DNA of 36,019 bases, taken from positions 1 through 36,019 of the forward strand of contig JAIENA010000306.1 of the NCBI GenBank assembly GCA_019751755.1, in the 5' to 3' direction. Below, one piece after another: positions 35,752-36,019 of the stretch. A program made the position numbers and the translations under genes. This DNA is from Burkholderiaceae bacterium. Lineage in GTDB: Bacteria; Pseudomonadota; Gammaproteobacteria; Burkholderiales; Burkholderiaceae_D. The notes below the pieces were generated by a model, which ran no database searches, had not been told where the DNA came from, and saw only the letters and a program-made list of their open reading frames with translations. Each line of letters starts with the position of its first letter. Within the stretch, counting starts at the first letter, position 1.

Positions 35752-36019
35752 TCAGGCGTACTGCCGCGCCCGCCAGGCCAGCCACAGCAGTGGTGCACAG
35801 GCCGACAGCATGGCCAGCGGCAAGGACCAGTGCCCCAGCAGCGCACCGCAACAGGCGCCGGCGGCAAAGCCCAGCACGCCGCCGAGTACCTGGCGCGCCG
35901 CCGGCGGCCAGACGCCGCCGCGCGCATCGGTGATGGCGATCACCAGTTGCGTGACGTTGCCGGTCATGACGGTGGTGGCGGGCAGGTGCGGCAACAGCAG
36001 CTTGCCATAGGCGTTTTGC
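35752..36019 (-). CDS. DUF1275 (YoaK-family) membrane protein, 5' end outside window
   Basis: Only the C-terminal 88 residues are visible; the frame is open to the window edge (reading QNAYGKLLLPHLPATTV), so the start lies beyond 36019. The TTVMTGNVTQL motif is characteristic of DUF1275/YoaK proteins, small integral membrane proteins of unknown function. Two hydrophobic segments follow (about VLGGVLGFAAGACCGALLG and LPLAMLSACAPLLWLAW), consistent with the last membrane helices of the family. The TTG at 35994 in this frame is internal and not a start. Confidence 0.82.
   Translation of the reverse strand, partial: QNAYGKLLLPHLPATTVMTGNVTQLVIAITDARGGVWPPAARQVLGGVLGFAAGACCGALLGHWSLPLAMLSACAPLLWLAWRARQYA

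Overview
The window looks like a chromosomal segment of a GC-rich betaproteobacterium, most likely an Oxalobacteraceae member of the Massilia / Duganella / Janthinobacterium type. This rests on family recognition and gene order only: rsmB - DUF4390 - ntrY - ntrX-like, fmt - def // LysM - dprA - smg - topB, and coaX - SPOR beside birA. No search was run. I see no tRNA, rRNA, CRISPR array, insertion sequence or prophage gene, and no gene-free stretch over 300 bases. Most of the window is housekeeping; accessory character increases after about 30 kb.

Region 1 (1-7.7 kb): the 3' part of rlpA on the plus strand converges on a seven-gene minus-strand run, read argS - SPOR protein - dsbA - SDR dehydrogenase - birA - coaX - second SPOR protein. 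Gaps are 2 to 21 nt, with two 4-nt ATGA overlaps and a recognisable promoter in front of argS. A roughly 40-nt palindromic repeat lies between rlpA and the last SPOR gene, and a related copy lies near 30.0 kb.

Region 2 (7.85-16.5 kb, plus strand): rsmB with a long low-complexity N-terminus, a DUF4390 protein, an NtrY-type histidine kinase, and an NtrX-like regulator that lacks the AAA+ domain. The regulator has its own promoter-like sequence and is translationally coupled to a small CxCC protein that resembles a COG0523 GTPase without Walker A. Then follow a DUF3567 protein, a YafJ-type class II glutamine amidotransferase and a degenerate EAL-HDOD protein. A bidirectional terminator closes the block.

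Region 3 (16.5-24.2 kb): metH (minus), a family 2 glycosyltransferase (plus), a DUF4214 protein with RTX-like glycine-rich repeats (minus), and fmt with def (minus).

Region 4 (24.4-29.9 kb, plus strand): LysM protein, dprA, smg and topB (with a histone-H1-like tail), ending in a UUCG-loop terminator.

Region 5 (30.1-36.0 kb): a TonB-dependent receptor and a surface-lipoprotein pullulanase converge on one bidirectional terminator. The pullulanase start region holds two identical ACTACA-N8-TGTAGT dyads 72 bp apart, a plausible double operator. The window ends in a partial DUF1275 membrane protein. The most interesting unexplained items are the pulA dyads, the CxCC protein coupled to the shortened NtrX, and the dispersed palindromic repeat.
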